A DNA stretch of 64,000 nt from NCBI RefSeq assembly GCF_036884655.1, contig NC_088357.1, positions 48,255,001 through 48,319,000 on the forward strand, given 5' to 3'. The position numbers and the translations under genes were made by a program. Origin of the DNA: Musa acuminata AAA Group (taxonomy: Eukaryota > Streptophyta > Magnoliopsida > Zingiberales > Musaceae). The notes beneath the pieces were generated by a model. The model made no database searches and was not told where the DNA came from. It saw only the letters and a list, made by a program, of their open reading frames with translations. The number at the start of each line of letters is the position of its first letter. The first letter of the stretch is position 1. This document shows positions 12,543 through 24,700 of this stretch, piece after piece.

Positions 12543-13454
12543 GGGAAGCGAGATCTGGTCAGGTTAGCCCGATGTCTCTGGAAACGAAACATTGGGCTCG
12601 TATTAGGCTCCAACCAACCCCTCCTCAGTTGTCGACCTTCTCCCATCACAACGCACGGAATAGAGATTGGAAACCTACGAATCGTTTCATAAAAGAGTTA
12701 AAAATCTCCTTTTTTTAATATATATTAAACTTATATATATAATATATTATTAACGTCTTGATCAGTCCGATGTGATTTAAACCCGTGTGCATATGATTAT
12801 CCAGGGTGTCTCCAAGGTCAAAACATCAAGCTCCCGAAGTATCATGTACAAAGACTAAGATCGAGAGAGATATCGTCCATTTGACATTCAAATTAATAAT
12901 TCGAGGTAGGTGCATATAACCGTAAGTCGTCAAAAATGATCTCATTTTTTAAAAGTGTGTCTTTATATTTAGTCGTTAAAAAGTAAAATATTATATGGAG
13001 AGGTAATCTTTTAATCATGGACAATAAGAGTGAGATAACTTAGCACTCTTAAACTCTTGTCCATATGAGTAATCCAAAAAGGGATAATTTTTATCTTTTT
13101 CTTTATGAAAAATACATTTACAATGATAAATGATTGTTAATATGCTCCTTATCAATATCTCATTATGAATAACAGTTGTTGTTTGTGGATTATAACTTTA
13201 CTTTATGTTAATACCCTTTACAAACTTATTATCATAATTAAAAATATTATTATATTTAAAATATTGATCTCATGATTGTGTGTTGTATCCACTTATTTGA
13301 CAAAGTTTTTGAAGGCGTAAAATTTTATTTGACAAATCTTTGAAGATATCAAATGATAAATAATTTGATGGTTAGTAGTAAGATCCTGAAATTGTAAAAT
13401 ATAAAAGAAATTGATGATATTTTAAGTATTTTTTTATATTTTTAGTTCATAAAA
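12543..13454. other. AT-rich intergenic DNA upstream of RPN6
   Basis: This is non-coding, AT-rich sequence with no open frame of interest and no clear transposon ends. TGGGCT words near 12590 may belong to the RPN6 promoter. Nothing else is recognised. Confidence 0.5.
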
Positions 13455-13795
13455 GTGATGTAATTGTTGATATCGAATAGCTATCGATCCATTTGGATAG
13501 ATGTAATTGTTGATATTGAGCCGAGAAAGCATCGAATAGCGACCTAAGTATATCGAATGGCTATTGATCCATTTGGATAGATGTAATTATTGATATTGAG
13601 CCGAGAAAGCATTGAAAGGGCAACCTAAGTATATCGAATAGCTATTGATCCATTTGGATAGATGTAATTATTGATATTAAGCCGAGAAAGCATTGAAAGG
13701 GCAACCTAAGTATATCGAATAGCTATTGATCCATTTGGATAGATGTAATTATTGATATTGAGCCGAGAAAGCATCGAAAGGATGTCCGTCCGATG
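13455..13795. repeat. 80-81 bp minisatellite, four copies
   Basis: The word ATGTAATT(G/A)TTGATATT recurs at 13501, 13581, 13662 and 13743, giving periods of 80, 81 and 81. Each unit also carries GCCGAGAAAGCAT and CGAATAGCTATTGATCC. A partial unit at 13457 joins early to CGAATAGC, which looks like an internal deletion. The later copies share changes such as ATTGAAAGGG, so the array grew by local duplication. Confidence 0.9.
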
Positions 13796-13796
13796 C

Positions 13797-13797
<1 letters not shown>

Positions 13798-13876
<79 letters not shown>

Positions 13877-13898
13877 CCGTATATATATATATATATAT
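13798..13898. repeat. (TA)n microsatellite with a GATCCG interruption
   Basis: About 75 bases of pure TA are followed by GATCCG, then a second TA run and another GATCCG. The GATCCG-plus-TA block appears to have been duplicated with the repeat. Reading frames of repeated Tyr-Ile here are meaningless. Confidence 0.95.
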
Positions 13899-14567
13899 GA
13901 TCCGTTCATCGAAAATGATGAAAGATTACATTAGAAACATCTCTTCCACATGATACATTTATCTAAAATATTAAAAAAAAAACAGATAAAAGTGTTCATG
14001 TATCCCTTTATGCATAATGTGTCCATCCAAAATAAGAAGACACCAAAGGAAAACAGTTAATGAAGACGGCAATGGCGTCAAAGTGTTCTAAAGCTAACAT
14101 CATGCTCAAAGATGGATAAACCCACCTTATTATCTTAAAGCATAATGAGAATACATCTACTATTTTCGATCAATCGGAATATGCCTCATCAACGTAGCAT
14201 CATAATTACAAAGCACAGCTTTGTTAGCATGAACTTTGACAGAGAAACGAATGTGGCAACCCCACACAATTGGCCTCAGATGCCTCTTTGTGGTGTTGGA
14301 TCACTCACTGGTCATGCATAACTCAACCACGGTTTAGGCACTTCGGAAGCCAAGGAATCTGTTCTACACCACGACAGAGATAAAGCAGCAGCAGCAGCAT
14401 CATTCTTGATTCGTGGAAAGAATATATATAGATATATAGATATATATGATTGGAGTACCATCGCCCACCCAAATGAATAAAATCTAAACTTTACAGCAGA
14501 GGATCCTGTTCTTGAGGCATCCTCACCGACTTTTCCCAAAGATAAGAAGGAAAAGAATTCAGTGGTG

Positions 14568-16057
14568 TCACAGCCACGATGACGGCCACATGCTCGCCAA
14601 TCCTAAGAGCAGCACAGCCAGCCATTTCCCTGTCGACGATGCTCCTCGTCCGGGTGATCCGCTGCATATCAGCTTGTTGATGTGGTAGGTGCACACCCTC
14701 TGCTTCCGGCTGCAATGAGAACGAACGATTGATGACGAGGGGAAGAGCTCTAATCAAACCTGCTCACAGGCTCAGTGCCAAGTCTAAACAATCTTTTGTG
14801 TGTTCCACTTGCCGAAGAAACTTGATCGCATGCCAAAACTTGGATTGTTCATGCAACACTAAAATGCAAGCGATGAATTCAGTGGCATGGTAAGATCAGG
14901 CCGAAGGACATCGGATCCAAAAGACAGATCCATGTCAGAAACAATAAGGTTTTGAGTCTCGATAGTATGTGAAGTTAATTGTTTGATTAGCAGGAGGAGT
15001 TCTAATGGAACGATGTTAGCTCGAGAGATCGAGAGAGGTGGTGATATAATGACATGCATTTTTCTTTTACTTGGGTCGATCATTTATCTTCCCTACGATT
15101 TCCAACCTACCGATACCGAGATTGCAGTAGTACAAGGAGGCTGAACGCCAAAATGCAATTATTGGATACCTTTTGGAGCAGAAGCTGACGATGTAATCGC
15201 CGCCGACGCAGGTAAAGATGCTGGTGGGATCGTCGTAGGCGTAGCTATAGGCGCCGGGGCAGGCTTGCTTGAAGATCTTGGAGTAGTACGTCGGCTGGCA
15301 GATCACCGAGTTGCCGAACACGCCGCGGCAGCAGTACTGGTCGGTGTTGAACACGTCGCACGCGCTCCGGCAGGCCACCGTCTTGCCGTCGAACTTGACG
15401 GCCAGCTCCGAGGGGCAGTTGTCGCGCAGGTCGCCGTCGCAGCCGGCGGAGCTGCAGTTGCCACCCTGCCCGTTGACCGGCGTCACCGTGATGGGCAGGT
15501 TGAAGCCGTCGACGAGGCTGACGTCGTAGAAGTCCAAGGGGGCGAGGGTGAACTCGGCCAGGGTGGCGGGGGTCTGGCCGGAGGCGGAGCACTTGAGGAC
15601 GGAGCCGCAGGCGCCGGTCTGGCACGAGCCGTTCCCGTCGCGGTCGAAGTCGCACCCGGTTCGCCCCCAGATGCGTCCCGACCATCCCACCGGCGCCGTG
15701 AACACCACCGACTCCCCGGGCTTCAGTGGGAACCCGCCGCCGTTGAAGCTGTTCCCCGGCGTGATCCCCGGCCATATCGTCGTCTTGCAGTAGTTGATTA
15801 TGGTGAACACTCTCGCCCCCTCCGCCGCCTCTGCTCCTGACAACCAAAAACCCTCAGGTATCTCCAAAGCCAGCCGCCGATCAAAGAACAACCTTGACTT
15901 CCCTCACGACCAGGAGAAGAACAAAGCAGGCTAAGAACAGACGAGGGTCCATTCAAATAAGACTGTCAAGAGAACGGGATTAAAGAAATCGATGCATACC
16001 CAATAAGAAGACGATGAGGAGAGCCCTGAAGAGGAGTTTCCCATGGTAATCATCCAT
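14568..16057 (-). CDS. Thaumatin-like protein (PR-5 family) with hydrophobic C-terminal tail
   Basis: This is a secreted or surface-anchored PR-5 family protein; members bind glucans and many act in defence. CDS complement(14568..14709, 15170..15836, 16000..16057), 288 residues. Exon 1 encodes a signal peptide (MDDYHGKLLFRALLIVFLLG). Exon 2 carries the domain: INYCKTTIWPG, the RTGCDFD motif of the acidic cleft, DFYDVSLVDGFNLP, CQPTYYSKIF and AYSYAYDDPTS, with the 16 conserved cysteines. Exon 3, joined through SER (AG|C), encodes a basic, Ser/Gly-rich linker and a hydrophobic end (WLAVLLLGLASMW), typical of TLPs predicted to take a GPI anchor. Splice sites are GT-AG with matching phases. A TATAAA lies at 16143-16148 on the minus strand. 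If exon 3 is ignored the frame would run on into intron sequence, so the three-exon model is preferred. Confidence 0.9.
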
Positions 16058-16142
16058 TTCTTCCGCTGTTATAATCTCGCTCTACGACGCCGACGGGGGA
16101 GGAGGCGCCGCATAGGGTGAATAGGGCCGAATATTTTAATGG

Positions 16143-16148
16143 TTTATA
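16143..16148 (-). promoter_or_regulatory. TATA box of the thaumatin-like gene
   Basis: TATAAA within GCTATAAACC on the minus strand, 86 bases before the start codon. The truncated second TLP copy keeps a related TATAAAT near 29030. Confidence 0.6.
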
Positions 16149-17096
16149 GCGTGGGGAAGAAGAAGCGGATGGAGAAGAAGGAAGGGATGGGGAAGGAATA
16201 CTTGGGGATGAATCCAAGAGTCGAACAGGGGCTACCTTGCTTCAGTGAAGGGTGGAGCAGGGTGTGGATTCTTCTTCCTCCTCTCCTCCATCTCTCTCTG
16301 CTTTTTCCTCTGCTACGTTGACTCCTTTCCCACGGATCGAGGCAGGTTCTGCTGGCCCCCGCCGTGCCTGCTCTCATTTGTGTTGCTTTCCTGGGCCTTC
16401 GGTGGCCATTAAAGGAGCTAAGCCGAGGCGGACACGCATCCATACCTCTTTTCCAGAGAAAAGGCCCGTCATCGAGTGCCCTCTTTCCACAATATGGGCG
16501 TTCATACGTTCTATCTTAATTCAAACTCAAATCCATAATATTTTCTTACCTAAATCTTATAATTAATAGATTTCTCTTACGTAACTCCAAAATCTAATTT
16601 AGATTTCTCGTTTCTTGTAATCTAACAGTTGGCCTTTAGCATCGCCTCCTCTTCTTCCCATCGATGATTGGTGCTGCGAAGAACAGGCAAACGGTAAAGA
16701 CGACCGGAGTTCGATGCTCGGAACGAACAAAATAGGCGCCCGCAGTGCGGTCCGCCGCTGCACCCATTAGCTCAAAAGCCACAGGCAGTAATAAAGGCCG
16801 AGAAGATAAAGCCACGTCGTACGACAACAACCCTTCTTCTTCTTCTTTCTTTGGATCCTACATGTGATATATATACATGTATCTGTGGAGGATGTGTTGT
16901 TCCTCGAGTTCTTAGCGTTGTTATGACTATTTGGATCAAGAAATAGGTAAACGATCACGTGCTTTTTCATCTACAAGAGGAAAACACAAGTCAAAGAAAG
17001 CCAATGTAGACATCCCCTGAAGGGTACTTGCATTAATTGGTGAGTCAACAATGGGTCAAGTTGGGGGGATTATTGAGAGCACTCGCCCCTCACCGT
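16149..17096. other. Intergenic region between TLP and subtilase copy 1, with a conserved tract
   Basis: No gene is supported. The region is the upstream DNA of TLP and the downstream DNA of the subtilase. Positions 16538-16928 are base-for-base identical to 36253-36643 in the second copy. Within that tract lies a short palindromic stretch around ACATGTGATATATATACATG near 16859. The reading frame of 64 codons conserved in both copies (16636-16830) is conserved only because the DNA is identical. Confidence 0.6.
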
Positions 17097-19379
17097 CTAC
17101 AAGGTGATGGGACTTACGGTGGTGGCCACGATCGGACTCCTAACTACGTATTTCTCCGTGTCGTCCACCCAAGTCAATGAACCATGAAGCACCGCATCCT
17201 TCTTCTCCCTGGTGTTCTCCTTCAGCGTCAAGGTGAAGCTCTGCTTCTGGTACTTCTCCTTGAAGGACAGCTTTTCTGGCACCACACTGACGGTGAAGCC
17301 CTTGATCTCCACGAGCTTGGCAGTGTAGGTCGCCACCGGATTATCCCCGACATTGGTCACCGTCCTACGGAACTGGCGGACCGAGGGAGCGCTCGCTGAT
17401 GTCTTGTTTGGGTCGAAGTAGGCGATGAAGGACGGGTAGTTGAGATCCAATGTCGGGTTCGAACAATCTACGGTAGCGGTTCCGGTGATCGTCCTCAGCT
17501 GCTTGCTGGTGAAGTTCATGGCGCACAGGAGGTTGACGTAGTCCTCGGTGCCGGCGTCGTAGACGAGGCCGGGCTCCAGCGCCCGGTTGGGGTCGATATG
17601 CCCCGCGCCCATTGCCAGTGGACTCGCCTGCTTGTTTCCGTTCCCCATGTCCTTGATGGGCGCCCCGGTGTTGTCCAAATGGCTTGCGGTGGTCATCAGA
17701 GCCGATCTGATGGCCGCCGGGCTCCACCCGGGGCGTGCGGCCTTGAGCAAAGCGGCGACTCCGGACGCGTGGGGACAGGCCATCGACGTTCCCGAGATGA
17801 TGGCGAATGGACTGTACAACTTGTGCGTGCCGACCCTCCCCACCGTCGAGTTCTGCGCCCACGACGCCAGGATGAGGGATCCCGGAGCCACCACGTCGGG
17901 CTTCAGTACGTTAGGGCAGCTCGCCGACGGCCCTCGCGAGGTGTAGGTAGCCACCGTCGGCGCGGGCTTGGTGCCCAATACCGTCAGCCGGAACGTTATG
18001 GTGGCTTTGGGCTCAGAGCTCCTCTGGATGTAGTTTAAGATGGTCGGGCCATCTTGTGGGCTTATGATGGCCGCAGGGAAGCTAAATTGGCTGTATAACT
18101 GCGCAAAGGAGTCGTTGGATATGAAAAGGCCTGCGTCCACTTTGGCGTACCGAAGATACTGGACGGCACCGCCCAACTCATCCGCTTCGCAGACCACTAT
18201 CTTGTGGCGAGTCTTCTTGAGCAGGGTGGTGTTGTCGCAGGACCCCAGGAAGGCCATGGGCATCTGCTTCAGCGTCGCAGGGTTTCCCGGATAGAGTGAT
18301 TGCCCGATGACGAGGGTGCCATCCCCGAGGCCGATCAAGGTCTCGAATTCCCGGTCGACGGTGCCAGCGCCGACGGTGAGGACCCACGGCGTCCCGTTGT
18401 GCAGGAAGCCTAGGAACGGGCCTTCGTTGCCTGCCGACGTCGACACGAATATGCCCTTCTGCACGGCCGCGAACGAGGCCACGGCGATTGGGTCCTCGTA
18501 CAGAGCGAGGCCGTCCCTGCCGAACGACATGGAGATGACGTCGACGCCATCGGATATGGCTTGGTCTATCCCTGCTATGATGTCCGACGTGGCCGATCCT
18601 TCGTCCCACAGGACCTTGTACATGGCCAGTCTCGCGCGGGGCGCCATGCCCCGCGCCACGCCGGACGCGTACCCGAAGAACGACGCGCCCTCCGCGTAGT
18701 TCCCCCCGGCGGTGGACGATGTGTGCGTGCCGTGACCGTCGGTGTCCCGGGGGGAGTTGACGGCGATGGTCAGGTTTGGGTCGCTGGCGAGGAGCCCCTT
18801 GTTGAAGATCCGGGCGCCGATGAGCTTCCGGTTGCACGCCGACGAGCTGAAGGCCGTGCCCTGCTCGCATGCGCCCCTCCACCGGGACGGAACGAAAGTC
18901 AGGCCGTCGTCCCGGAAGCTGGCGCTCTCGGGCCATATCCCCGTGTCCAGCACCCCGATGATGACGTCCTCGCCGTAGTTCGAGGCCGGCCATAGTCCGG
19001 CGCTGGCGCTGAGCTCGAGGAAGTCCGAGGTGTGGGTCGTGTCCTTCTTGACGGGCGCGTCGCGGGAGCACGACAGGAAGCCATGCGACTTTTTGAGCTG
19101 CTCCAGCTGCGCCGAGGAGAGCCGCGCGCTGAATCCATGAATGGCGTTGTCATACACGTACACGATCTTCTCGTCGGCAGGGATGGCGTCCGAGGCGTCT
19201 GCGGTGGCGGCAAGAGTGGCAACGTACCAGCTGCGAAGGCCGGAGAAGGCGCTCGGCATGGCGGCGGGGTCCATGTGAACAATGTAGGTGTCGACATCAG
19301 CCGACGTCGATGCCATGCGTACGGCGGATGCAGCGAGCAGCATCAACAACAGCCCGACGAAGGACTCGAGAAGCGCCAT
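17097..19379 (-). CDS. Subtilisin-like protease, SBT1 group (copy 1)
   Basis: This is a secreted serine protease of the plant apoplast, family S8A. The single-exon frame encodes 760 residues. A signal peptide covers about residues 1-27. An I9-type propeptide follows ([13 protein letters not shown] to about 112). The catalytic triad is visible: Asp145 in [10 protein letters not shown], His216 in [13 protein letters not shown] and Ser531 in [12 protein letters not shown], with the oxyanion Asn318 in [12 protein letters not shown]-like insert lies between, and a fibronectin-III-like C-terminal domain includes FRRTVTNVG. The closest family I recognise is SBT1.8/1.9 ([19 protein letters not shown]). 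A weak TATA-like TTATATC lies about 55 bases upstream of the ATG. A Copia element sits 482 bp upstream of the start. The gene is intact and almost identical to copy 2. Confidence 0.95.
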   Translation of the reverse strand: MALLESFVGLLLMLLAASAVRMASTSADVDTYIVHMDPAAMPSAFSGLRSWYVATLAATADASDAIPADEKIVYVYDNAIHGFSARLSSAQLEQLKKSHGFLSCSRDAPVKKDTTHTSDFLELSASAGLWPASNYGEDVIIGVLDTGIWPESASFRDDGLTFVPSRWRGACEQGTAFSSSACNRKLIGARIFNKGLLASDPNLTIAVNSPRDTDGHGTHTSSTAGGNYAEGASFFGYASGVARGMAPRARLAMYKVLWDEGSATSDIIAGIDQAISDGVDVISMSFGRDGLALYEDPIAVASFAAVQKGIFVSTSAGNEGPFLGFLHNGTPWVLTVGAGTVDREFETLIGLGDGTLVIGQSLYPGNPATLKQMPMAFLGSCDNTTLLKKTRHKIVVCEADELGGAVQYLRYAKVDAGLFISNDSFAQLYSQFSFPAAIISPQDGPTILNYIQRSSEPKATITFRLTVLGTKPAPTVATYTSRGPSASCPNVLKPDVVAPGSLILASWAQNSTVGRVGTHKLYSPFAIISGTSMACPHASGVAALLKAARPGWSPAAIRSALMTTASHLDNTGAPIKDMGNGNKQASPLAMGAGHIDPNRALEPGLVYDAGTEDYVNLLCAMNFTSKQLRTITGTATVDCSNPTLDLNYPSFIAYFDPNKTSASAPSVRQFRRTVTNVGDNPVATYTAKLVEIKGFTVSVVPEKLSFKEKYQKQSFTLTLKENTREKKDAVLHGSLTWVDDTEKYVVRSPIVATTVSPITL

Positions 19380-19860
19380 GGAGATGGGGATGCGTCTTGA
19401 TTGACGACTTCAGGACTGCACAAGGTATGAGATATAAGGGAGTGATGGGCGAATCTGGCGGTTCCATTGCGTCGCGATAGCAGCTACGAGGTAGAGGGTC
19501 GCGCCCGCCCATTCATTCCTTTGATGCCAACCCTTGTGGTAGAGATGCACTTGACGTGTTTCTCTGCAAGACCATGTCCCGGTCTCCGTCTATCCACGTA
19601 AATGGGCCATTCCGCGCTCGCTTCGCTTTAAACGCGCACAAGTGTTTTATCGTTCCATACCAACAGCAGATAACCCTCGTCGATGCTGCCTCTATCTCCA
19701 TGCATTCTGTGTCAGCCCTCAATCACCGCAAAGTCGAGGCTATGCTATTACTTGCATGTCACCGAGGAGTACGTACGTCGACAGATGCGAGGATCGAAAG
19801 GGAATCCCTTATCAAAAGGACGGACGAAGGACTGGGACAAAGATGGCTTCAGTCGCACAG
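19380..19860. other. Upstream region of subtilase copy 1, cut by a Copia insertion
   Basis: About 480 bases of promoter-proximal sequence match 39099-39590 of copy 2 closely. Homology stops exactly where the Copia 5' LTR begins, at 19861, and resumes at 26319. No gene is supported. Confidence 0.75.
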
Positions 19861-19979
19861 TGACAGCAGATAAGATTTACCCGGTTGAGAAATATTTTCT
19901 AGTCTAATATATATAAATAGATATTATATTCAACTAATTCAATTCAATTATATTTTATCATTATATTTTTGATTTATCA
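19861..19979 (+). repeat. 5' LTR of the Copia element at 19861-26318
   Basis: 119 bases, starting TGACAGCAGATAAG and ending GATTTATCA, with the primer binding site directly downstream. The left host flank is GCACAG. Confidence 0.85.
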
Positions 19980-20247
19980 TGATATCAAAGCATTTATTAT
20001 CTTAGAGTAAGATTTATGAGCGATCACAACCCCTGCTTTTGTCACTTACTATTATTCTTTTCTTTAGCAAAAACATTCCTGCGGAGATCTGTAGCCCACT
20101 TACATTCGTTACTATCATCAAACGCATCTTCGGAGTTGTCATCAAATCCATTATCGAGAAATCTTAGGTTCCCATCACATGGACAACCGAAAAACAGAAA
20201 ATAAATTTTCAAATTTTCACAAAAAAAACTGTGCATATAAGAAAGTT

Positions 20248-21722
20248 GTGTTACTTAGGTAGATCGTATATCTCTGAAATCCTACAGATCTATGGGATTT
20301 GATGAAGTATATCAACTGTCATCATATCTAATAGTGATCCACATGACAGGAGCTGCGAGGACACTCCTCAAATCACTGCATGATCTCCTCATTGTACGCA
20401 CCATATAATCAAGAAGGGGTCAGCCCTTCTTGCTGTCCACATGTCAGACTGGCTAAGAAGAAGAGAGGAAGAGGAGTATAGGAGTTGACAGTCAAAAGGG
20501 CCTAACCTATGACCCTTTAATTTCCTTCTATTTATAGAGGTCTCATGTCAACTTAACCATAATAAATCTTGTTTTATTAGGTATTAGATTTTTATCCAAC
20601 TATCTAAGTCTCTTATATTAGTGGGTTTCTACCCAATAATCTCTTATTAGCTTTTATTGGATCTCATCCATAGGATCTAACAATTCAGAGGCTTATTGGA
20701 TATCAAATAAGATAGGGGCTCGAGCAGATATCTCATATCCAAATATCTACTCATCGCAATACCTACCATATATGTGTGACCCTCTAGGCTTAATATTGAG
20801 TTGGTCGTGAGTTATACATGTCAGAACTCCTTCTGCCTCAGTGAATTATTATCTCTATAATAAATCACTCAATTCATCAATTACGAACGTATTAGGTCAT
20901 TACGTCGTAGTCCCCAAACGATATTGGAGAATCTAATCTATTGTAATTATCTATCCTCAATTACCATATATCTATAGTCATTCATCCATATAATATCCCA
21001 AAGATCATATATTATTCATGGTGTTATCAAACTCATATAAAATCTACTCAAGTCTCGTTCTAATCAGATTTCCTCGAAGAACTCTTTCTCTATCAATCTG
21101 AATGACCCTAGCTAGGGATTTGTCTAAGCAAGAACATATGAGATATTCCTCTAATGACACCAAGAGTGGATAATCCTCTTTCGACACTCAATTATGCTCG
21201 TAAAATTGCCTATCACTCCTGATAACCAACCGTGCTAGATTTGAAACTTTTTAACCTATAAGTCCTGCATCAAAGAGTGGAGTACTTATACAAGACATCA
21301 TTGGTGTCTCAAGTCTAAGAATCAAACACATAACTAAGATGATGGAATTGTTGTCTAATAATGAGGTATCATCAATCATCCATCATTCTGTGAGCGGATC
21401 AATTAGTGAACTCATTTCTCCAATGAGCACCTGCACTGTATCCCTAGTGTCCCCACACGAGCAGCTATAAGACCAATTGTCTATATTATATAGACAGGTA
21501 TACAGTACACTAGTCTATCTTGTTATCTTGATGTCCCTCTCGGATAACCTATGATCGAAATTATTTAGGGTATATATATATATATATACACACACATACA
21601 CACCCACACAATAAGTAATATAAAGTGAGAAAAATACTAACAAAATAATAAACAAAAAGATTGTATCATATCATATGTATTATCACTCACGTGATTGGCT
21701 TATAGGGCACCTACGACTAGCA
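20248..21722 (-). mobile_element. Probable nested solo LTR in the Copia leader
   Basis: About 1.47 kb of non-coding DNA separates the Copia primer site from its gag remnant, which is too long for a leader. On the plus strand it begins TGTTACTTAGG and ends GACTAGCA, i.e. TG...CA. On the minus strand it contains a good TATA box (CTATAAATAG, 20528-20537), placed as expected for an LTR promoter. The ends resemble LTRs I recall from plant elements (GATTGGCTTATAGGGCACC). I could not find a clean target-site duplication, so the borders are approximate and the call is tentative. Confidence 0.45.
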
Positions 21723-24700
21723 TCCATATTAAGCTCAAGTGTAGTGCCACTGACAACTCCTCAATCGAGTTCGATTGCAAATCCACACCATAGAATCCAC
21801 TAAGCTGTTGATATGCCTTCTTTGTGAGAGCACATTGTTAGCCGCCTCGCCACTATCACATCCTTGCTCTCTAGCCTCTCAAGTCATAGCTCTGCCACCG
21901 ATGATGAAGCCATCAGACACCACCAACCCTGAAGCCCCGTCGTTCGCGCGAAACCTTGAAAGTCCTCGAGTTCCCTCATATACATATCCTCAAAATGTTT
22001 TTATTATCTATCTATAATGCTCCATTTATTGTCCCTGTAAGGAACCATAGCACTTCTCAACATATAAGCCTTATCACCATCAATGCTACAATACTTATCC
22101 CCTTCAAATTATCGAAAGGCGGCAACTACATGTCTTGGCATGCATAACTTTCTAATCTTTTATTTGGATATGATCTACTAGGCTACATTGATGTCTCTTT
22201 ATTATCCACCAGCAATGATCAATATCCCAGGAGAATCAAATCCAATAGCAAATTATGGTTATGCCAAGATTGTCTCATCCTCCAAGATTGTCTCAACCCA
22301 CAAACTATGGTTACGCCAAGATTATCTCATCCTCCAAGCTATTCAAGTCTTAATCATTGGGTCAATTACCCCACTGATATCTTCATGTATGACTGTTGTA
22401 CAAGCATGGTATAAGTGACAAATCACCTTGGCAAATTGCTCGTATACTCGCATGCTCGATCTTCTATCCAATCTAATGAAAATGAAACAAGAGGGAAGCA
22501 TTAATGCTTATTATTTACAAAATATAAAAGTTACATCGATGACTTAACTTTGATAAGGCATTCCCTCAGTGATGAAGAAAGATTTGTCTATACCCTTAAT
22601 GACCTAGGAGACGAGTATAAGGAACTGACAGCAACAATTTGGGCACACAACTCATCAATATCATTCGAAGAACACTATGATAAATTGACTAACTATGAGA
22701 TGTATTTGAAGCATAAGGACAGGTTGCTTAGACCAACTATCACAGCTCAAGTCAATCAAAAATCTAAAAGGAAAAGCAACTAGTATGACAAGCACATTAA
22801 CAAAGGTCTAGGCATCATCCGCGTCATCAACATCTCAATCATCACTATCAAGGTGGGAACTTCAAAAATCATCAGCCTTGGTGTCATGATATAACAAGCC
22901 AATAAAGAGTCATCTGATAATTATGTGATAAAGTTGAATATTCCACGAAAGTCTATCGATCTTGACCTAGACTTCCTACTCCATCACGGTGGCCTTAAGC
23001 GAGTCTTATGACTACTCTGACTATCAATCATCATAATTGGATTATTGACTCTAGGGCTTCTCATCACATCACTTTTGATCTTTAAAACTTGTCCATTCAT
23101 AACAACTATGGCAGAAATGAAGATATCATGATCAGTGATGCTAAAAGAATTCTTATTACTTATACTGATTTCATAATATTTAATTCACTTACCATAACTT
23201 TTATATTCGATGATGTTTTGTGTACACCTCACAATAAATGAAACCTCATTTTCATTTCTTAATTCTATAAATAAAATAATACATCAATTGAATTCATTTT
23301 AACTCTTTTCTTATTAAGAATTTAAGCATGTTGCATCCTTAATCCAAAGTCAGAACAAAGATAACATTTATGAGTGGTCATTAAGTTCACAAATAACCCA
23401 GCCCACTGTTTACTCTTCAATTGTAGCTCCAATTGATGTATGATATCGTTATCTTGGTCACATCTCGTCCTTTATCTAGCAAAAAATACTTTCTCGTTAT
23501 TCTCTTCTTACCTTTAAAACCAATAGCATTATAACTCATTGTGATGCTTATCTTAGCAATAAAAGTCATAGACTACATTTTGGAACATCCTCCATATCTT
23601 ACTTTAAACTGTTTGAAATTATTTATACTAATATTTGAAGCCCTACCCCAACCTTTTATTTTGACAAGTTCATATTTTATTTCATTTTTGTAGACTATTT
23701 CACTAAGTATACCTGGTTATATCCTCTCCACCATAAATCTAAAGTTTATACAATTTTTACCAACTATAGAAAGTTGGTTGAGAATTTCTTTTAGTCTTCA
23801 ATTGGAATAGTTTTACTCTAATAGTGAAGGCGAATATCAAGCCCTCACCCTCTTAACTTGCGAGAAGGAGTATCACCAACTTTTTTGTTAGCAACTTTTC
23901 AAACCGTAGTCTATCTCATTAATCGTATGCTTACTCTAGTCTTACAATATCAATCACTATTTGAAAAATTATTCCATAAGTTTCCAAACTTTTAAAAACT
24001 TAAAGTCTTTGGTTGTCTATGTTATCTATGATTACGTCTTTATGCTTCACATAAGCTAACACCATAATCTAAGCCTTGCATTTTTATATGATACTCTTTT
24101 GAACATAATGTTTTCTGATACTATGAACCCCGAACTCAAAAAGTATTTATGTTATGTCATATTATATTTTATGAAATTTACCTTTTTCTTTCAAATTTAT
24201 GAGTATTATACCTTACATGCTACTCCAATAAACATATATCACTAGAGTATCTCTCCAATCCCATCACACGAACCTCCCACAACACCGTCTAGTCCTTATC
24301 CTCAAGATCCACACACTACTATTACTTCAGTTCAACGGTTTCTCACTCCCTTCATTATTTCTCTACTCCCTTCTTTACAAGTTTCCCATATTGATGAAGC
24401 AATATCCTGGGCAACATTGCCATTGACTTTACCTTCTCTTAGACCTAGTGACATTGAAGCATTGCAGGCTGGCCTAGCTCGTGTCAGTGACTCACCACCG
24501 ACTATACCAACAACACAACCTACCACTTCCATAGCCCTTAGACATCCAATAACAACATACTCCAAAAGTGGTATTTTTAAACCACGTCAAGCCCTTGACC
24601 TATATGCTATAGCAAACTCCTCCTCTGAAGTCAATGAACCTACCACAATTACTTAAAGCTAAAAAATATCCTTAACTCTACTTAAAGCGATGTGTGAAGA

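Noticed and set aside
13706..13934. Tyr-Ile repeat peptides
   Set aside because: Translation of a TA microsatellite.
14491..14757. 88-codon minus-strand frame starting at 14757 as a separate small gene
   Set aside because: It overlaps the true last TLP exon in another frame; the spliced frame gives the expected hydrophobic tail.
15245..15847. ORFs of about 190-200 codons in other frames of the TLP exon
   Set aside because: Shadows of a GC-rich coding exon with no family resemblance.
16636..16830. 64-codon frame identical in both duplicate units
   Set aside because: Identity is shared by the surrounding non-coding bases, so it gives no evidence for coding; no family resemblance.
18178..19071. 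297-codon antisense or shifted-frame ORF within subtilase copy 1, with an equivalent in copy 2
   Set aside because: A shadow of the GC-rich subtilase gene, rich in Arg/Gly/His. It is conserved in both copies only because the DNA is duplicated.
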